This document shows, one piece after another, positions 42,261 through 52,101 of a DNA stretch of 59,314 bases. The stretch is from the NCBI GenBank assembly GCA_003615045.1, contig ML014231.1, positions 1 to 59,314 of the forward strand, written 5' to 3'. The notes under the pieces were generated by a model. The model was not told the DNA's origin. It searched no databases and saw only the letters and a list, made by a program, of their open reading frames with translations. Source of the DNA: Caulochytrium protostelioides (taxonomy: Eukaryota; Chytridiomycota; Caulochytriomycetes; Caulochytriales; Caulochytriaceae). The position numbers were made by a program, and so were the translations under genes. Numbering within the stretch: position 1 is the first letter of the stretch; every line of letters begins with the position of its first letter.

Positions 42261-45200
42261 TCAGCCCGCCTCTGACTGGTCCGACTCCGACTCCGACCCG
42301 CTGTCAGAGTCCGAGTCCGACGAGGACAGCGAGAGCGAGACGGGCGCCGCGTGGGCGTCCAGGTGCGCGTGCGCGTGTGCGTGGCCGTGGCCGTGGCCAT
42401 GGCCGTGACCATGCCCATGCGCGTGGCCGTGCGCGTGGCCGTGCGCAGGCCCCGCAGCCGCCGGCGCAGCCACCGCCGGCAGCGGCGGTGCGATCTGCGA
42501 CCCCGTGGCCCGCATCACAAACTCGTACAGGTTCACCAGCGTGCCCTTGTCCAGGGCGTCGATGTCCAGCTCGATCTCTTCCTCGCCGGCAAGCGGGTCG
42601 TCCACATCGCCCTGGCCCGCCGCCGCGCGGCTCGCGCGCATGCTCGCGCTGATCATCGTGAACACCGTCGACAGCGCCGCTTCGTCCAGCTCGTTGATCT
42701 TGACCGACAGCTCGCGCTTCTGGTCATACGTGATGTCCGGCACCGCGGCCGCCGCCACCGGCACCGCGGCCGTCGCCGCCGCAGGACGCGCGCCCGCCGC
42801 CGGCAGCACGCCTCCCTCGGTGGGGCCCGGACGGCGGTGGCCCGCCGCGCCCCCGGACGAGCGCTTCTGGCCACGCTTCTTGCCGCCAGGCCCCGCCGAC
42901 GGCGCGCCACGACGGCGCTTGCCTGTCGGCGGCAGGGCGCCCGCGGCCACGCCGCCGGCGCCCGCCATGGCGCCGCCCGCCATGGCGCCGTCCGGCGAGG
43001 CCGTGAGACTGCCGCCCGTCACGCCATCGGCGGCCGTCGGCTTGCGCTTGCGGCGCGCCGCCGCCGAGCCCGCAGAGGCCCCGCCCACCGCGCCGCCGGC
43101 ACTGCCGACGCGGCCGCTGGTGATGTGGGACAAGGCGTCCTGGATCGCGGCGGCTTGCGCGGCCAGGGACTGGGTCGAGGGCACGAGCTGGGCGATCGGC
43201 GCCGCCAGCTCGTGGTGGCCGCCGCGGCCCCGGCCCTTGCCGCCTGAGGTCGCTTGGTGAGCCGCCTTCACCGCCTGCAGCTGCGCATGCAGGGACAGAA
43301 TGGTTTGCTCCAAGACGTGGATCTGGGCCTCCGCGTCGCCGGCCAGGGCGAGGGAGGGGCTGCCGTGCGCCGTGCCCGACGTCGAGCCGTGGCCAATGGC
43401 CGACAGCGACGCGATCCCGGTGTCGTGGTCAATCACCATGCCGTCTACGCCTGAGGCGAGGGCGGCGTGCGCCTCGGCCTCGCGCGCACGCTTCTTGTGC
43501 GCGGCCGTTGTTGCCGGCGCAGCAGGGGCCGGGACCGGCTCGGCCGGGGCAAAGTGGTCCGGACGATCGGCCATCTTTTCCTCGTAGACCGCCTGGAGCC
43601 GTCGGCCCATGCTGTGCACTTCCGTGGCCGGCGGGTTGAACGTATATGCGTTGTGGAAAAGGAGGCGCATGTCGCGATCGAACGCATCGATCCCATAGAG
43701 CGGCGCCGACTCGGGCTCGTTCTGCGGGCGCTGCGCATCGCGCGCCGCGAGGTACGCCGAGGGGTCGACGGGCGGGCCGGCGCTCAGATCCATCGGGCCG
43801 CCCGGTCGCCAGCTGGTGGTGCCGCGCCAGCCGTTCTCGTAGATGCCGCGCTCGAGGCGGATCTTGATGGTCGACAGATCGACGGGCTCCAGCACGACGT
43901 GGGCATACGCCGGGTAGAGGGTCGTGTCCACGGGGTAGAGGAACGGGAAGGTGTACGCACGATGCTGCTTCTTGAGCAGGTTCGTCAGCAGGCTGTGGCA
44001 GAACTTGAGCATCGGATCGCGCGGCGGGTGGGCCGGCGCGCCGGCCAATGCGTGACCGGTCGGCGACGACGGCGCCGGCGACGAGGCTTCGCGTCGCATC
44101 CGCGAGGGATACGAGTGGCCATCTGTCGAGGTGCTGAACACCGACTCGCGGCGGCTTCGCGGCTCCGGCGTTTCCGGCATCGATGCCGCCGCGGCCGCGG
44201 CTGTCGCGGCCGCACTAGTCTGACGGGGCACCCGGGGCATCTTATCGATGCCCTTGCGGAAAATGCGCTCGAGGCCCATCGCGCACTGGGAGATGGCGGC
44301 ATCGCGACCGTTGAAGCGGTAGCAGTTCTCGAACATGAGCTCAACGTCCTTCGCAAACTCATCGGGTGAGGTGTACAGGTGGTGAGCAAGCTTGGCGTCT
44401 AATGTCGAGATATCCATCGGGTAGGGGATCATCGTCGGGTAGTGCGGCACGCCCTGCAGGATCGGGTCCACGGGACGCAAGAAGGGCAGCGCATCCTTGT
44501 TGCTGCGCTTCATGTTGCGAACGAGCTGCACACAGAACCGCATCTGATCCGCCAGCAAGCTGCCCTTGGCCGGGGCAGGGAGCGGGGTCGGGTGCTGCTT
44601 GCGAACCGCATCCGGCGACCCCAGCCAGACCGTGGCCTCGTGCTCGGCATCCTTCTTCACCAGCACATCGGCCCTTGCCCCATCCGTCGTTGCCGACTGG
44701 CTCACCACGTCGCCATCGGCATCCGCCTCCCCATCCGCATCCGCATCACCCAGCGTGTCCGTGGCCGGCGCTGCATTGGCTGTCGCACTCGCATCAGCCG
44801 GCGCATCCGCGTCGCCGGTCGACGCGCCATTGGGTTGGGACGCCGAGGCGTCCGCCGGCGGCGCCGTCACGGGCGACGAGGACGACGTCTCCGCAGGCGG
44901 AGGCTGTGTCGGGCTTGTCGGCTCGGCCGCGGTCGGGGCCGACGCCGACGCCGACGCCGACGCGTCCGTAGACGACGCCTGAGTCGGTTCCGGGAGGGAT
45001 TCGGGCGGCGTGGCGGCCGCGACCGTGTCCACGTCCATGGCGGCCGCGACCGGCGTGCCCGCCGCAGGCGGGTCGGCGTCCGGCGATCGGGCCGGGGACT
45101 GGGGCTCGGCCACGGGCGGAAGCGTGTGGCGCGTCACGTCGACCTTGACCAGCGGTTTTGCGGCTGGCGACGTCGGCGCGGGGCCGTGATGCAGGGCACG

Positions 45201-45290
45201 CTCCTGGGCGGTGGTGCCGTCCGTGCTGTCGACCGACATATCGGCGTGGCGCGGCGAAGCAGGCGGCGGCGATCCTTCGGGAGTGGTCAT
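42261..45290 (-). CDS. BDF1: BET-family double bromodomain protein (Bdf1-like)
   Basis: 1009 residues from the ATG at 45290; the frame extends four codons further but only from a GTG. The order is BD1, BD2, NET, as in fungal Bdf1/Bdf2 and animal BRD2-4. A disordered N-terminus of about 250 residues rich in Asp/Ala is followed by BD1 at about 250-340 (FLRPVDPILQGVPHYPTMIP; ELMFENCYRFNG with the acetyl-lysine-binding Asn near 327). BD2 is at about 410-580 (FPFLYPVDTTLYPAYAHVVL; LLFHNAYTFNPPATEVHSMG, Asn near 552). The NET domain starts near 855 (YDQKRELSVKINELDEAALS, IDALDKGTLVNLYEFVMRA). A Ser/Asp/Glu-rich SEED-like tail ends the protein. BD2 carries an insertion of roughly 45 residues before the last helices. 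Role: reads acetylated histone H4 and helps recruit TFIID and transcription machinery. Confidence 0.93.
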   Translation of the reverse strand: MTTPEGSPPPASPRHADMSVDSTDGTTAQERALHHGPAPTSPAAKPLVKVDVTRHTLPPVAEPQSPARSPDADPPAAGTPVAAAMDVDTVAAATPPESLPEPTQASSTDASASASASAPTAAEPTSPTQPPPAETSSSSPVTAPPADASASQPNGASTGDADAPADASATANAAPATDTLGDADADGEADADGDVVSQSATTDGARADVLVKKDAEHEATVWLGSPDAVRKQHPTPLPAPAKGSLLADQMRFCVQLVRNMKRSNKDALPFLRPVDPILQGVPHYPTMIPYPMDISTLDAKLAHHLYTSPDEFAKDVELMFENCYRFNGRDAAISQCAMGLERIFRKGIDKMPRVPRQTSAAATAAAAAASMPETPEPRSRRESVFSTSTDGHSYPSRMRREASSPAPSSPTGHALAGAPAHPPRDPMLKFCHSLLTNLLKKQHRAYTFPFLYPVDTTLYPAYAHVVLEPVDLSTIKIRLERGIYENGWRGTTSWRPGGPMDLSAGPPVDPSAYLAARDAQRPQNEPESAPLYGIDAFDRDMRLLFHNAYTFNPPATEVHSMGRRLQAVYEEKMADRPDHFAPAEPVPAPAAPATTAAHKKRAREAEAHAALASGVDGMVIDHDTGIASLSAIGHGSTSGTAHGSPSLALAGDAEAQIHVLEQTILSLHAQLQAVKAAHQATSGGKGRGRGGHHELAAPIAQLVPSTQSLAAQAAAIQDALSHITSGRVGSAGGAVGGASAGSAAARRKRKPTAADGVTGGSLTASPDGAMAGGAMAGAGGVAAGALPPTGKRRRGAPSAGPGGKKRGQKRSSGGAAGHRRPGPTEGGVLPAAGARPAAATAAVPVAAAAVPDITYDQKRELSVKINELDEAALSTVFTMISASMRASRAAAGQGDVDDPLAGEEEIELDIDALDKGTLVNLYEFVMRATGSQIAPPLPAVAAPAAAGPAHGHAHGHAHGHGHGHGHGHGHAHAHAHLDAHAAPVSLSLSSSDSDSDSGSESESDQSEAG

Positions 45291-45551
45291 CACTGAACCC
45301 ACCGTCGAGAAGGCAATCGCAAGTCGATCGAGCGATCGATCAAGCGGTCAGTCGATCGAAGAATCGAGGAAACCACGCGCAACGCGCAAGCTGCCAATCA
45401 ACCTGTGACACCGCACCACCACGAAGCTGGGGGGGTGATACCGCTTAAATCAGCCGAGCCGACGTCCGAGATGGACGTACAACGTGGTACGGGGCCACCG
45501 CCAAGGAAGAGACGCCAGGGAGGAAGGGTCGTCCACCCGTGGACACGTGCG

Positions 45552-45618
45552 TCACACACACACACGCACGCACACGCGCGCACGCACACACACGTTCACA
45601 CACACGTTCACACAGGCC
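45552..45618. repeat. CA/CACG dinucleotide-type microsatellite
   Basis: A run of CACACA/CGCACG with a repeated cacacacgttca unit lies about 260 bp upstream of the BDF1 start. Confidence 0.8.
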
Positions 45619-46537
45619 GCCGGATGCTATCAATTGCTCACACACGTCCAGCACGATCGATCCGCCGAGGATGAGCAAAGCAAGCGCTTGCCTCACCTGG
45701 CCCCTGAGACTTTGCGAGGACGTGAGCCGCGTTTCAGCTCGCACTGACCGGCTTGGGGGTGTGTTCAACAACGGTCTCAGCGGGTGGGCTGCGATGCGAG
45801 CTGTCAAGCCACGTGGCACCAAGACGGATCCAATGTGAGCCGACGGGCTCGTCGTCGACGGTGTTCCGTGGAACGGAACTCCAAAAAAAAGGGGGGGGGC
45901 GAGGAAAGGCGATGGTCGCGGTGGGAAATGCAGTCGTGCCGTACAGAGTGACGTCGGGTCTGGTACCACGGCTTCTGATTGGGGGGGGGTCTGATGCTGC
46001 TGTGTGGCGGTTCGCCAGTCATGCGCCGGTCGAGCCGAAATTTTTAATGGTATGTTTTTTTTTTTGCTTCGCTGGTGTCTATCATGCACGCTGTTCGTGA
46101 CACGGCCCGTCGCTCTGCCCGATGCGTGACGGCGACGTCCTTGTGCGCAACGTGTGGGTGTGGGGGGTGTGGATGTGGGTGTGTGTGACGGCAGCGCGCG
46201 CGGTCGCGAGACAGGCGGAGGGAGGAGCCCAACGGGGTGGAAGGACCAGGACGCGCCACCAGGACGCCACCAGGACGCCTCAGCGAGTAGCCAAACGCGA
46301 GCGACCGCTGGGATCACGGGAGAGGGGCGAGAGGGGCGAGAGGCCGTGGGCCACGTCCGCATACCGTCCGCGACGGCTTCATTCCCTCCGTGGCCCGAGG
46401 CTCGGGAGCGGCTCGGGAGAGGCTCGGGGGCCGCGGCCGGCGTCCTGCGGCGGCGCGCGGCGGCGCGGGGGCCGCTGGGACGGGCGTGGCCCGACGCCCG
46501 CCCGAGCGCCCGGTGGACGGGCCGCCCGCCGTCGCGC

Positions 46538-46546
46538 CTTTTATAG
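46538..46546 (-). promoter_or_regulatory. TATA-box-like element (CTATAAAAG, minus strand)
   Basis: A near-consensus TATA box on the minus strand, 1.25 kb upstream of BDF1. It is isolated in very GC-rich sequence. It may drive a long BDF1 leader or an unannotated transcript; no coding gene fits immediately downstream. Confidence 0.3.
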
Positions 46547-47315
46547 TCCCGGATTTCGCCGCCTTTCGCGGCGTTAGCCTTCGTGTGCGCGCTCGCGAGG
46601 GGGGCGAGACGGGGGGGCGGCGGTCGGTCGGCGGCCGTGAGGGCGCAGGCGTGAGGGGGCTGAGCGCCGTCGGGCGGCGAGCGGCGAGCGGCGGAGGCCC
46701 GGCGGGCGAGCGTGGGCGTCGACGCGGGGGGCGGGCGGGCGGAGCCGCCGTCTGTCCGTCGGAGCCGCCGTCGCCGCGGGTGCGGACCGATGCTTCGGGC
46801 CGGGGGGCCCCACCGCACCACACGGAAGACGGCCGAAGGCGCGCGCAGCGGCGGCGGCGGCGGCGGCCCGTCGGGCGGCCTGAGCGAGACGACGGGCCCG
46901 CGCCGCGCGGCTTCGAGCGCGGCGAGGGCCCGTCCCACGGCCCACGACGCGGACCACAACGGCGGCCGATGCCGACGCGGCGGCCGCCGATCGATGGCCG
47001 TCCGCCGTTCCCGTCGATCGATCCACCGTCGAGCGATCCCGCGTCGCAGTCGCCCGTCGGAGGGAACGATCGTCACACGACGGCACACGCAACACGACCG
47101 ACGACGGCGGGAGGCGCCCACGGTCCACGCGAGAACAAAAAAAAAAAGCTTAAAATCGCGGACGGCCTTCGATTGGCCTTCGAGGGCCAATCCACCCGCG
47201 GCGAGGGCGCAGAACGATCGATCGTCCTGGGGCGATCCGGCGCGAAGGGCGTCCGCCGATCACGCGGCCCCCGTCCCTCCCGGCGTCCCTCCTTCCCTCG
47301 CCAGACCCGGGCGTC

Positions 47316-48188
47316 ATGCCGCCCAAGGCCACCCCCAAGACCCAGGCCAGCGCCAAGACCGCCAAGGCCGCCGTCGTGCGGCCCGCCGAGCTGCTGGCCT
47401 CCGAGCTGCTCGTCCAGGCCGCGTCCGAGCAGGCGCTGCGCAGCCACGCCCAGAGCGACGAGCACGAGCGCTGGGTCCGCCAGCAGTCGCGCCTCGCGAG
47501 CGCGACCCAGCAGATCCGCGACCTCGAGGAGCGGCTCGCGGCGCGCGACCGGGAGCTGCGCCAGTTCGTCGCCGACGCCGACGCCGACGCCGCCCGACAC
47601 ACGCGCCAGGCCGCCGCCGCCACCGCCCAGCTCGCGCAGCAGCTGGAGGCCGCGACCGCCCAGAACGAGGCCCTCGTCGCGCACGCCGCCGATGCCGACC
47701 GCCGCCACGCCCGCGCCCTCGAGGACAAGGACGGCCAGCTCGACGACCTCGCCGTCCGCGTCGGCATGGTCGCCGTCGAGGTCGACGCCATCCTGCACGA
47801 GACCATGACCCACGTCGAGCGCGCCATGGAGCACATCCTCCACGTCGGCATCGCGCCGCCCGCCCGCCCCAACGGCCTCGAGTCGGCCGCCGCCGCCGCT
47901 GCCGCCCCGCTCACGGCGGCGGGAAAAGGCCCCAACGCCCTGGCCGCCGGCGGGACCGGCGCGCCGACGGCGCCGGGCGCCGTCCCGGGTCTCCCGACGA
48001 CCGCCAGCACCGCCGCCGCCGCCGCCGCCGTCGCCACTGCGGGCGGGCCCGCACCCACGAGCAGTGCCGCGGCCGCGGTCGCGGCGCTGGACGCCGCGGC
48101 CCTCATCACCCTCTCGGCGCAGCACCGCAAGCTCATCAACAACTTCCGCCTCGAGCAGCTGCTCGCCACGTGGCCGGACTCGGCGTGA
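47316..48188 (+). CDS. DRC12: Coiled-coil protein, probable dynein regulatory complex subunit 12 (CCDC153-like)
   Basis: 290 residues. It starts MPPKATPKTQASAKTAKA, the basic MPPK... opening seen in CCDC153/DRC12, and continues into a coiled coil at about residues 25-175 (heptads around LASATQQIRDLEERLAARDR). The segment DGQLDDLAVRVGMVAVEVDA followed by ILHETMTH aligns with the family pattern ...L..M..KYEEILHDSLD. A family-unlike Ala/Gly/Pro linker at 185-255 follows, then a short helix (LSAQHRKLINNFRLEQLLAT). DRC12 belongs to the nexin-dynein regulatory complex of motile axonemes. The alignment is from memory and coiled coils mislead easily. The presence of CFAP47 and IFT52 nearby shows the organism has an axoneme. 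Converges on the PI4K gene with a 183-bp gap. Confidence 0.6.
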   Translation: MPPKATPKTQASAKTAKAAVVRPAELLASELLVQAASEQALRSHAQSDEHERWVRQQSRLASATQQIRDLEERLAARDRELRQFVADADADAARHTRQAAAATAQLAQQLEAATAQNEALVAHAADADRRHARALEDKDGQLDDLAVRVGMVAVEVDAILHETMTHVERAMEHILHVGIAPPARPNGLESAAAAAAAPLTAAGKGPNALAAGGTGAPTAPGAVPGLPTTASTAAAAAAVATAGGPAPTSSAAAAVAALDAAALITLSAQHRKLINNFRLEQLLATWPDSA

Positions 48189-48371
48189 GCCCGACCGCGT
48201 CGGCGCCGGCGCCGACGCACCCAAGGGCCCTCGAGCGCTGCGCGATAGTCTGGATGGGGATATGTAGAAAAAAAAAGAGCTGGATAGTTTGGGATGGTCG
48301 ACGCAGGGCCATCGGCATCCCACCGTGGCAGAACCATGGCCAGCGAAGGCGCCGGCGGGGCGGCGATCGCG

Positions 48372-51098
48372 TCAGCAGAAGTGAAAGAAGGGCTGTGACT
48401 TGGTGAAGGTCTCGAAGCGCTGGCGGACGCGGTGGAACCCGCGCTTGCTGCGCGCGACAAAGCCGCGCGGCCGGCCGCGGCGGCGCGAGCGCTTGCGGCG
48501 CGTGCCGCGGCCATGCGGCGCGCCCGTGAGCAGCACGTCGTCGTCATACTCGTCGCCGCCGTCCTCGTCCAGGACTTCCTCGTACACCGCGACCACGGGC
48601 CGGCGGACCAGCGCGAGCGGGCTGCCCGTCAGCGGGTCGCCGCTGCGGCTCCGCTGGAGGACCTCCACGAGGTTGTACCCCTCGCCGCGCAGCACGGCCT
48701 TCTGCTTGCGGAACATGGTCTCGTTGAAGTCCGAATCGAGCCGGAACAGCGCTTCCATCCCGTCGTAGGTCTCCTTCCACCACGTCGGGCTCGTCAGCAG
48801 GTGCAGGATCTGCCGCCGCGTCTCCTCCGAGAAGGGCACGCGCGCGATCGGGAGGAAGGCCCAGCCGTACGGGTAGCTGCGCCACCGGTCGGGGTGCTTG
48901 TACGGGAAAGCGAGGCCGTTGTCGATGGCGGCGATCTGGACCTGCGGCAGACCGCGCGGGACGCGGGACGCCGCCGCCGCCGCCGCCGACGACGATGACA
49001 CGTGGGACCGCGACGCGGCTGCGCCACGGCGGGCGTCCGTCGGGCCCGGCTGGGGCTGGCCGTTCTCGCCGCGGCCGGCCGGCGCCGCCGACGCCGCCGC
49101 CGACGCGTGCGCTGCCGGCGCACGGAACATGCTCGTGGGCGCGGCGGCGGTGGCGGCGGTGGCGGTGGCGCCCACGCAGGCCCCGAAGCGGAAGCTCGGG
49201 TCAGCGTCGTCCGAGAGGAGGTCCGGCGCGGGCGTGAGCCCCGTGGCGGCGGCCATGCCGTCCGGCGAGAGATCGAGGATGGAGCGGACGCTGTGGTCCT
49301 GCAGGGCGGCGGGCACGTGGGCGGCCGACTCGGCGCGGGCGACGACGGCCGCCGGGTCGTGGGACGGCGTGAGGCCCGGCAGGAGGTCGTGCGTCGCGAC
49401 GGAGCCCGCCGTCGAGACAAGCGCGTGCAGCTCGTCGGGATCGGGCGCACCGCCGCCACTGCCGGGCGAGACCGCGTCCACTTGGCCGAGCAGCGACGTC
49501 GCCGGTCCCTCGGCCATATGGTCGTTCCCATGATCGTGGAGGTCGCCGAGCAGCGGCGCGCGCGGGTCTTCGGCCGGGCCGGTCTGGACACGGACCATCC
49601 AGTTGTCGAGGCCGCGATCGGTGTTGCGCTGAAGGTAGTCGAGAACCACGAGGCGCTCAAAGCCCCACTGGAACTCCCGCTGCATCTGGGGCGACCAGGC
49701 TGGCAGGGGCGGGCCGCCGGAGGAGGATGAGGACGGTTGCGTCGGCGTGTGGGAGTACGACGTGGTCGAACGGTCGCCGTACCGGCTCGATGTCCCCGTG
49801 GTCGTTTCGGTGGCCGCTGTGCGGTCTGCGGCCGACGTCGGCGACGGCACGGCATCGAAGATGTGACGGTAGCCCTGTTTAAAGAAGGTGGTGGCGTCAC
49901 GGAAGCCTTTGAGGAAGATCTGGAAGCTGCCGATCTTTTCAGGCAACGGCACGCCATGCAAGCGGTAAGCTTTGGTATCCTTGGCGTTGTAGTAGAAGCT
50001 GGTCGAGCTCAGATAGACGATCTCGGTGCGGGGCACGACGTTCAGCTCGAGTCGACGGTCGAGATAGCTGGCGGCGGCTTCGGAAATGTAGCCGAGATTG
50101 GGAATCAAGCAGCTGCGCCCAAAGCAGCACGGAAACAGGTTCTTGTGGACCCACTTCGTCCACTTCGGGTTGAGCTGCCCATAAGGCTCCTCGTCCTTGG
50201 GCTTAAACACGCCCACGACCTCGCCCAGTCGGTTCTTGCAGAAGTAGGATCCCGACGAGCCCTGCGCGATGCGGACCGGATGGATGCCTTCCGCGATCGC
50301 GGCGCGGACCTCGTCAATGATGGCGAGAAACTGCTTGCTCGTGAGCGGCGTGACGGGCGGCACGGGGTTGATAAAATCGTCGGGCGCGGGCACGAGCGAG
50401 TCGGGCAGCGATCCGGGCTCGATAATGGGCGCGTCCGAATTGATCAGCAGCGACGGCGCGTGCGTGTACTGCTGCTTCCGCCGCGCCGAGGCCGACAGAT
50501 GCGAGTGGCGCTGCGGCCGCCGCGTCACCTTGGTCGGGCCCCCCGCCGCCTCCGAGCGGGCCGACGACCGTGACGAGGCGCCGCCCGCGGCGGGCGTCGA
50601 CGGCGAGGAGCTCGAGGAGGCCGCCGAGACCGTGGCGCCGTGGCGATGCCACGACTGTTGCTTCGCCACGCGCTCTGATTCGGGCGACGAGAAGGAGGAC
50701 GACGTCGATGCCGCGGTCGGCGCGCCCGCGGCGGGCGACGGGGCGCGGCCCCCGCGCGCGTCCTCCTGCGGGGCCCGGGACCCGGACCCCAAGGCGGGCA
50801 CTGCCGCGCCCGCGGGATACCGCCGCTCGGGCGACCCCGTGACGCTGTGCAAGACGAAGCCGTTCGTGAGCGGAAGGCTCGGGGAGGACGATAGGGACCG
50901 GGGACGCGGCGCCGGGGCGGCGATGCCGGCCGCGGGCGGCGCCGCGGCGCCGAGGCCGGCGAAGCCGAGGCCGAGGTCGGGACCGTGGTCGTGGCTGGCG
51001 GCGTCGGGCGCGACGGGCGCGGCGCCGTCTTCGTGGCTCGCTAAGGGCCGGTAGCCCATGGCGTCGCGGGACCCGGACGGCGTCTGCGGGCCGCTCAT
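48372..51098 (-). CDS. LSB6: Type II phosphatidylinositol 4-kinase (Lsb6/PI4K2-like)
   Basis: 908 residues from the ATG at 51098. It makes PI4P on Golgi, endosomal and vacuolar membranes. The order of motifs is clear. The nucleotide loop is at about 279 (QGSSGSYFCKNRLGEVVGVF, then KPKDEEPYG). The membrane-insertion segment FPCCFGRSC (Cys at about 324, 325 and 330) corresponds to the palmitoylated CCPCC of animal PI4K2A. Next is LIPNLGYISEAAASYLDRRL. The catalytic loop is at about 487 (DYLQRNTDRGLDNWM). The metal-binding IDNG is at about 725, followed by FPYKHPDRWRSYPYGWAFLP. A disordered Ser/Ala/Pro N-terminus of about 250 residues and a roughly 220-residue insertion between catalytic loop and IDNG make it nearly twice the usual length. 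The C-terminus is Arg-rich and ends FFHFC. Confidence 0.92.
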   Translation of the reverse strand: MSGPQTPSGSRDAMGYRPLASHEDGAAPVAPDAASHDHGPDLGLGFAGLGAAAPPAAGIAAPAPRPRSLSSSPSLPLTNGFVLHSVTGSPERRYPAGAAVPALGSGSRAPQEDARGGRAPSPAAGAPTAASTSSSFSSPESERVAKQQSWHRHGATVSAASSSSSPSTPAAGGASSRSSARSEAAGGPTKVTRRPQRHSHLSASARRKQQYTHAPSLLINSDAPIIEPGSLPDSLVPAPDDFINPVPPVTPLTSKQFLAIIDEVRAAIAEGIHPVRIAQGSSGSYFCKNRLGEVVGVFKPKDEEPYGQLNPKWTKWVHKNLFPCCFGRSCLIPNLGYISEAAASYLDRRLELNVVPRTEIVYLSSTSFYYNAKDTKAYRLHGVPLPEKIGSFQIFLKGFRDATTFFKQGYRHIFDAVPSPTSAADRTAATETTTGTSSRYGDRSTTSYSHTPTQPSSSSSGGPPLPAWSPQMQREFQWGFERLVVLDYLQRNTDRGLDNWMVRVQTGPAEDPRAPLLGDLHDHGNDHMAEGPATSLLGQVDAVSPGSGGGAPDPDELHALVSTAGSVATHDLLPGLTPSHDPAAVVARAESAAHVPAALQDHSVRSILDLSPDGMAAATGLTPAPDLLSDDADPSFRFGACVGATATAATAAAPTSMFRAPAAHASAAASAAPAGRGENGQPQPGPTDARRGAAASRSHVSSSSAAAAAASRVPRGLPQVQIAAIDNGLAFPYKHPDRWRSYPYGWAFLPIARVPFSEETRRQILHLLTSPTWWKETYDGMEALFRLDSDFNETMFRKQKAVLRGEGYNLVEVLQRSRSGDPLTGSPLALVRRPVVAVYEEVLDEDGGDEYDDDVLLTGAPHGRGTRRKRSRRRGRPRGFVARSKRGFHRVRQRFETFTKSQPFFHFC

Positions 51099-52069
51099 CG
51101 TGGCGACGACGCTCCCAACGCGTGGCAGACAGTCGGCGCGGCGCCGGTAATCGCTGGGACTGGCAGCGACTGGCTGGTCTGAAGCGATGCGTCAGCGGCG
51201 CGCGAGGCTCAGCAATCAATGGCAATAAAAAAAGACGCACACCGTCCTCACTCGCGTCAATCAACAACGCGGGCCGTCAGCGGCGATTTCAGATCGCACT
51301 CGGATGCAGCGAACAAGCGCCTGCAGCGATCCCGGCTCAGGACGGCAGATGGCAAGAAACGGCAGCGGGCACAGGACTTCGCTGGACTCCCAGGACGCGA
51401 CCGCAGAACGGGGGGAACCAAGAGGGGGGCTCCCGAAATGAAATGCGGCAGGCCGTCGGCCACGTGGTGCTTCCGAGCTCGCTATCGTGCCAATCAGGGA
51501 GATCTGAGCCACCCGAGATGACGAGACGACGGGGCGATCGCCGGCGATTAATGGTGGTGACGCGGGCACAGCGCGCTGCGCTGCGATGGGTACGGTACGG
51601 GGCGGGTATCGTCGGGCAAAGGCGCCATCAGCGAGGCGGGCGGGCCGTCCTGAGATGGACACGCGTCTCGCGACGGCCCCAGCGACCGCGCGCACGTGCC
51701 CATCGTCTGGCCACCATGAAGAGATGCCGATCGAGCGCATCGCCTCGATCGCCGCCTTTCCTTTCACTGAGCGGCTGCGCATCGCTGACTCCAAGACGAA
51801 CGGCTCGTCAGTGGCACCGGACTCCGGCCCGCGCCCGTCGATCCTGGCAGCTCGTCCGGCCACGGAAAGGGCCAGCGGCGGCGGTGCCGCTCGGCCCGGG
51901 CGTGGGCCCGCGGGTGGCTCAGCCGGAACGCCGCGTTCCGGCCGTCGCCCGTGTGGGGGCACCGAAACGCGTGGCTTAGCCAGGCTGAGCCCACAGGTCC
52001 GCGGCGGCTGCGCCACGCCAGCCGCGCGGCCGCACGCTTTCCCGCCCGAGCGACCCGAGCGAGATCGTC

Positions 52070-52101
<32 letters not shown>

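Larger units (their letters stand above)
45291..47315. other. 2-kb divergent spacer, CA repeats, no supported gene
   Basis: The left half is less GC-rich and holds a CA/CG dinucleotide-rich tract (45552-45618), a GT-rich tract (about 46146-46190) and homopolymer runs (poly-A 45881, poly-G 45892 and 45981, poly-T 46052). The right half is GC-rich. A long open frame on the minus strand spans most of it, but its composition is that of translated repeats. A strong TATA-like element faces left at about 46538. Confidence 0.5.

Noticed and set aside
45445-47190. Minus-strand open frame of 581 codons upstream of BDF1
   Set aside because: Composition follows the underlying CA repeats, poly-T runs and GC-rich DNA; no domain, and its first codon is not an ATG.
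46390-47808. Plus-strand open frame of 472 codons overlapping the DRC12-like gene
   Set aside because: Arg/Gly/Pro-rich and out of frame with the coiled-coil protein; its end is a shadow of that gene.
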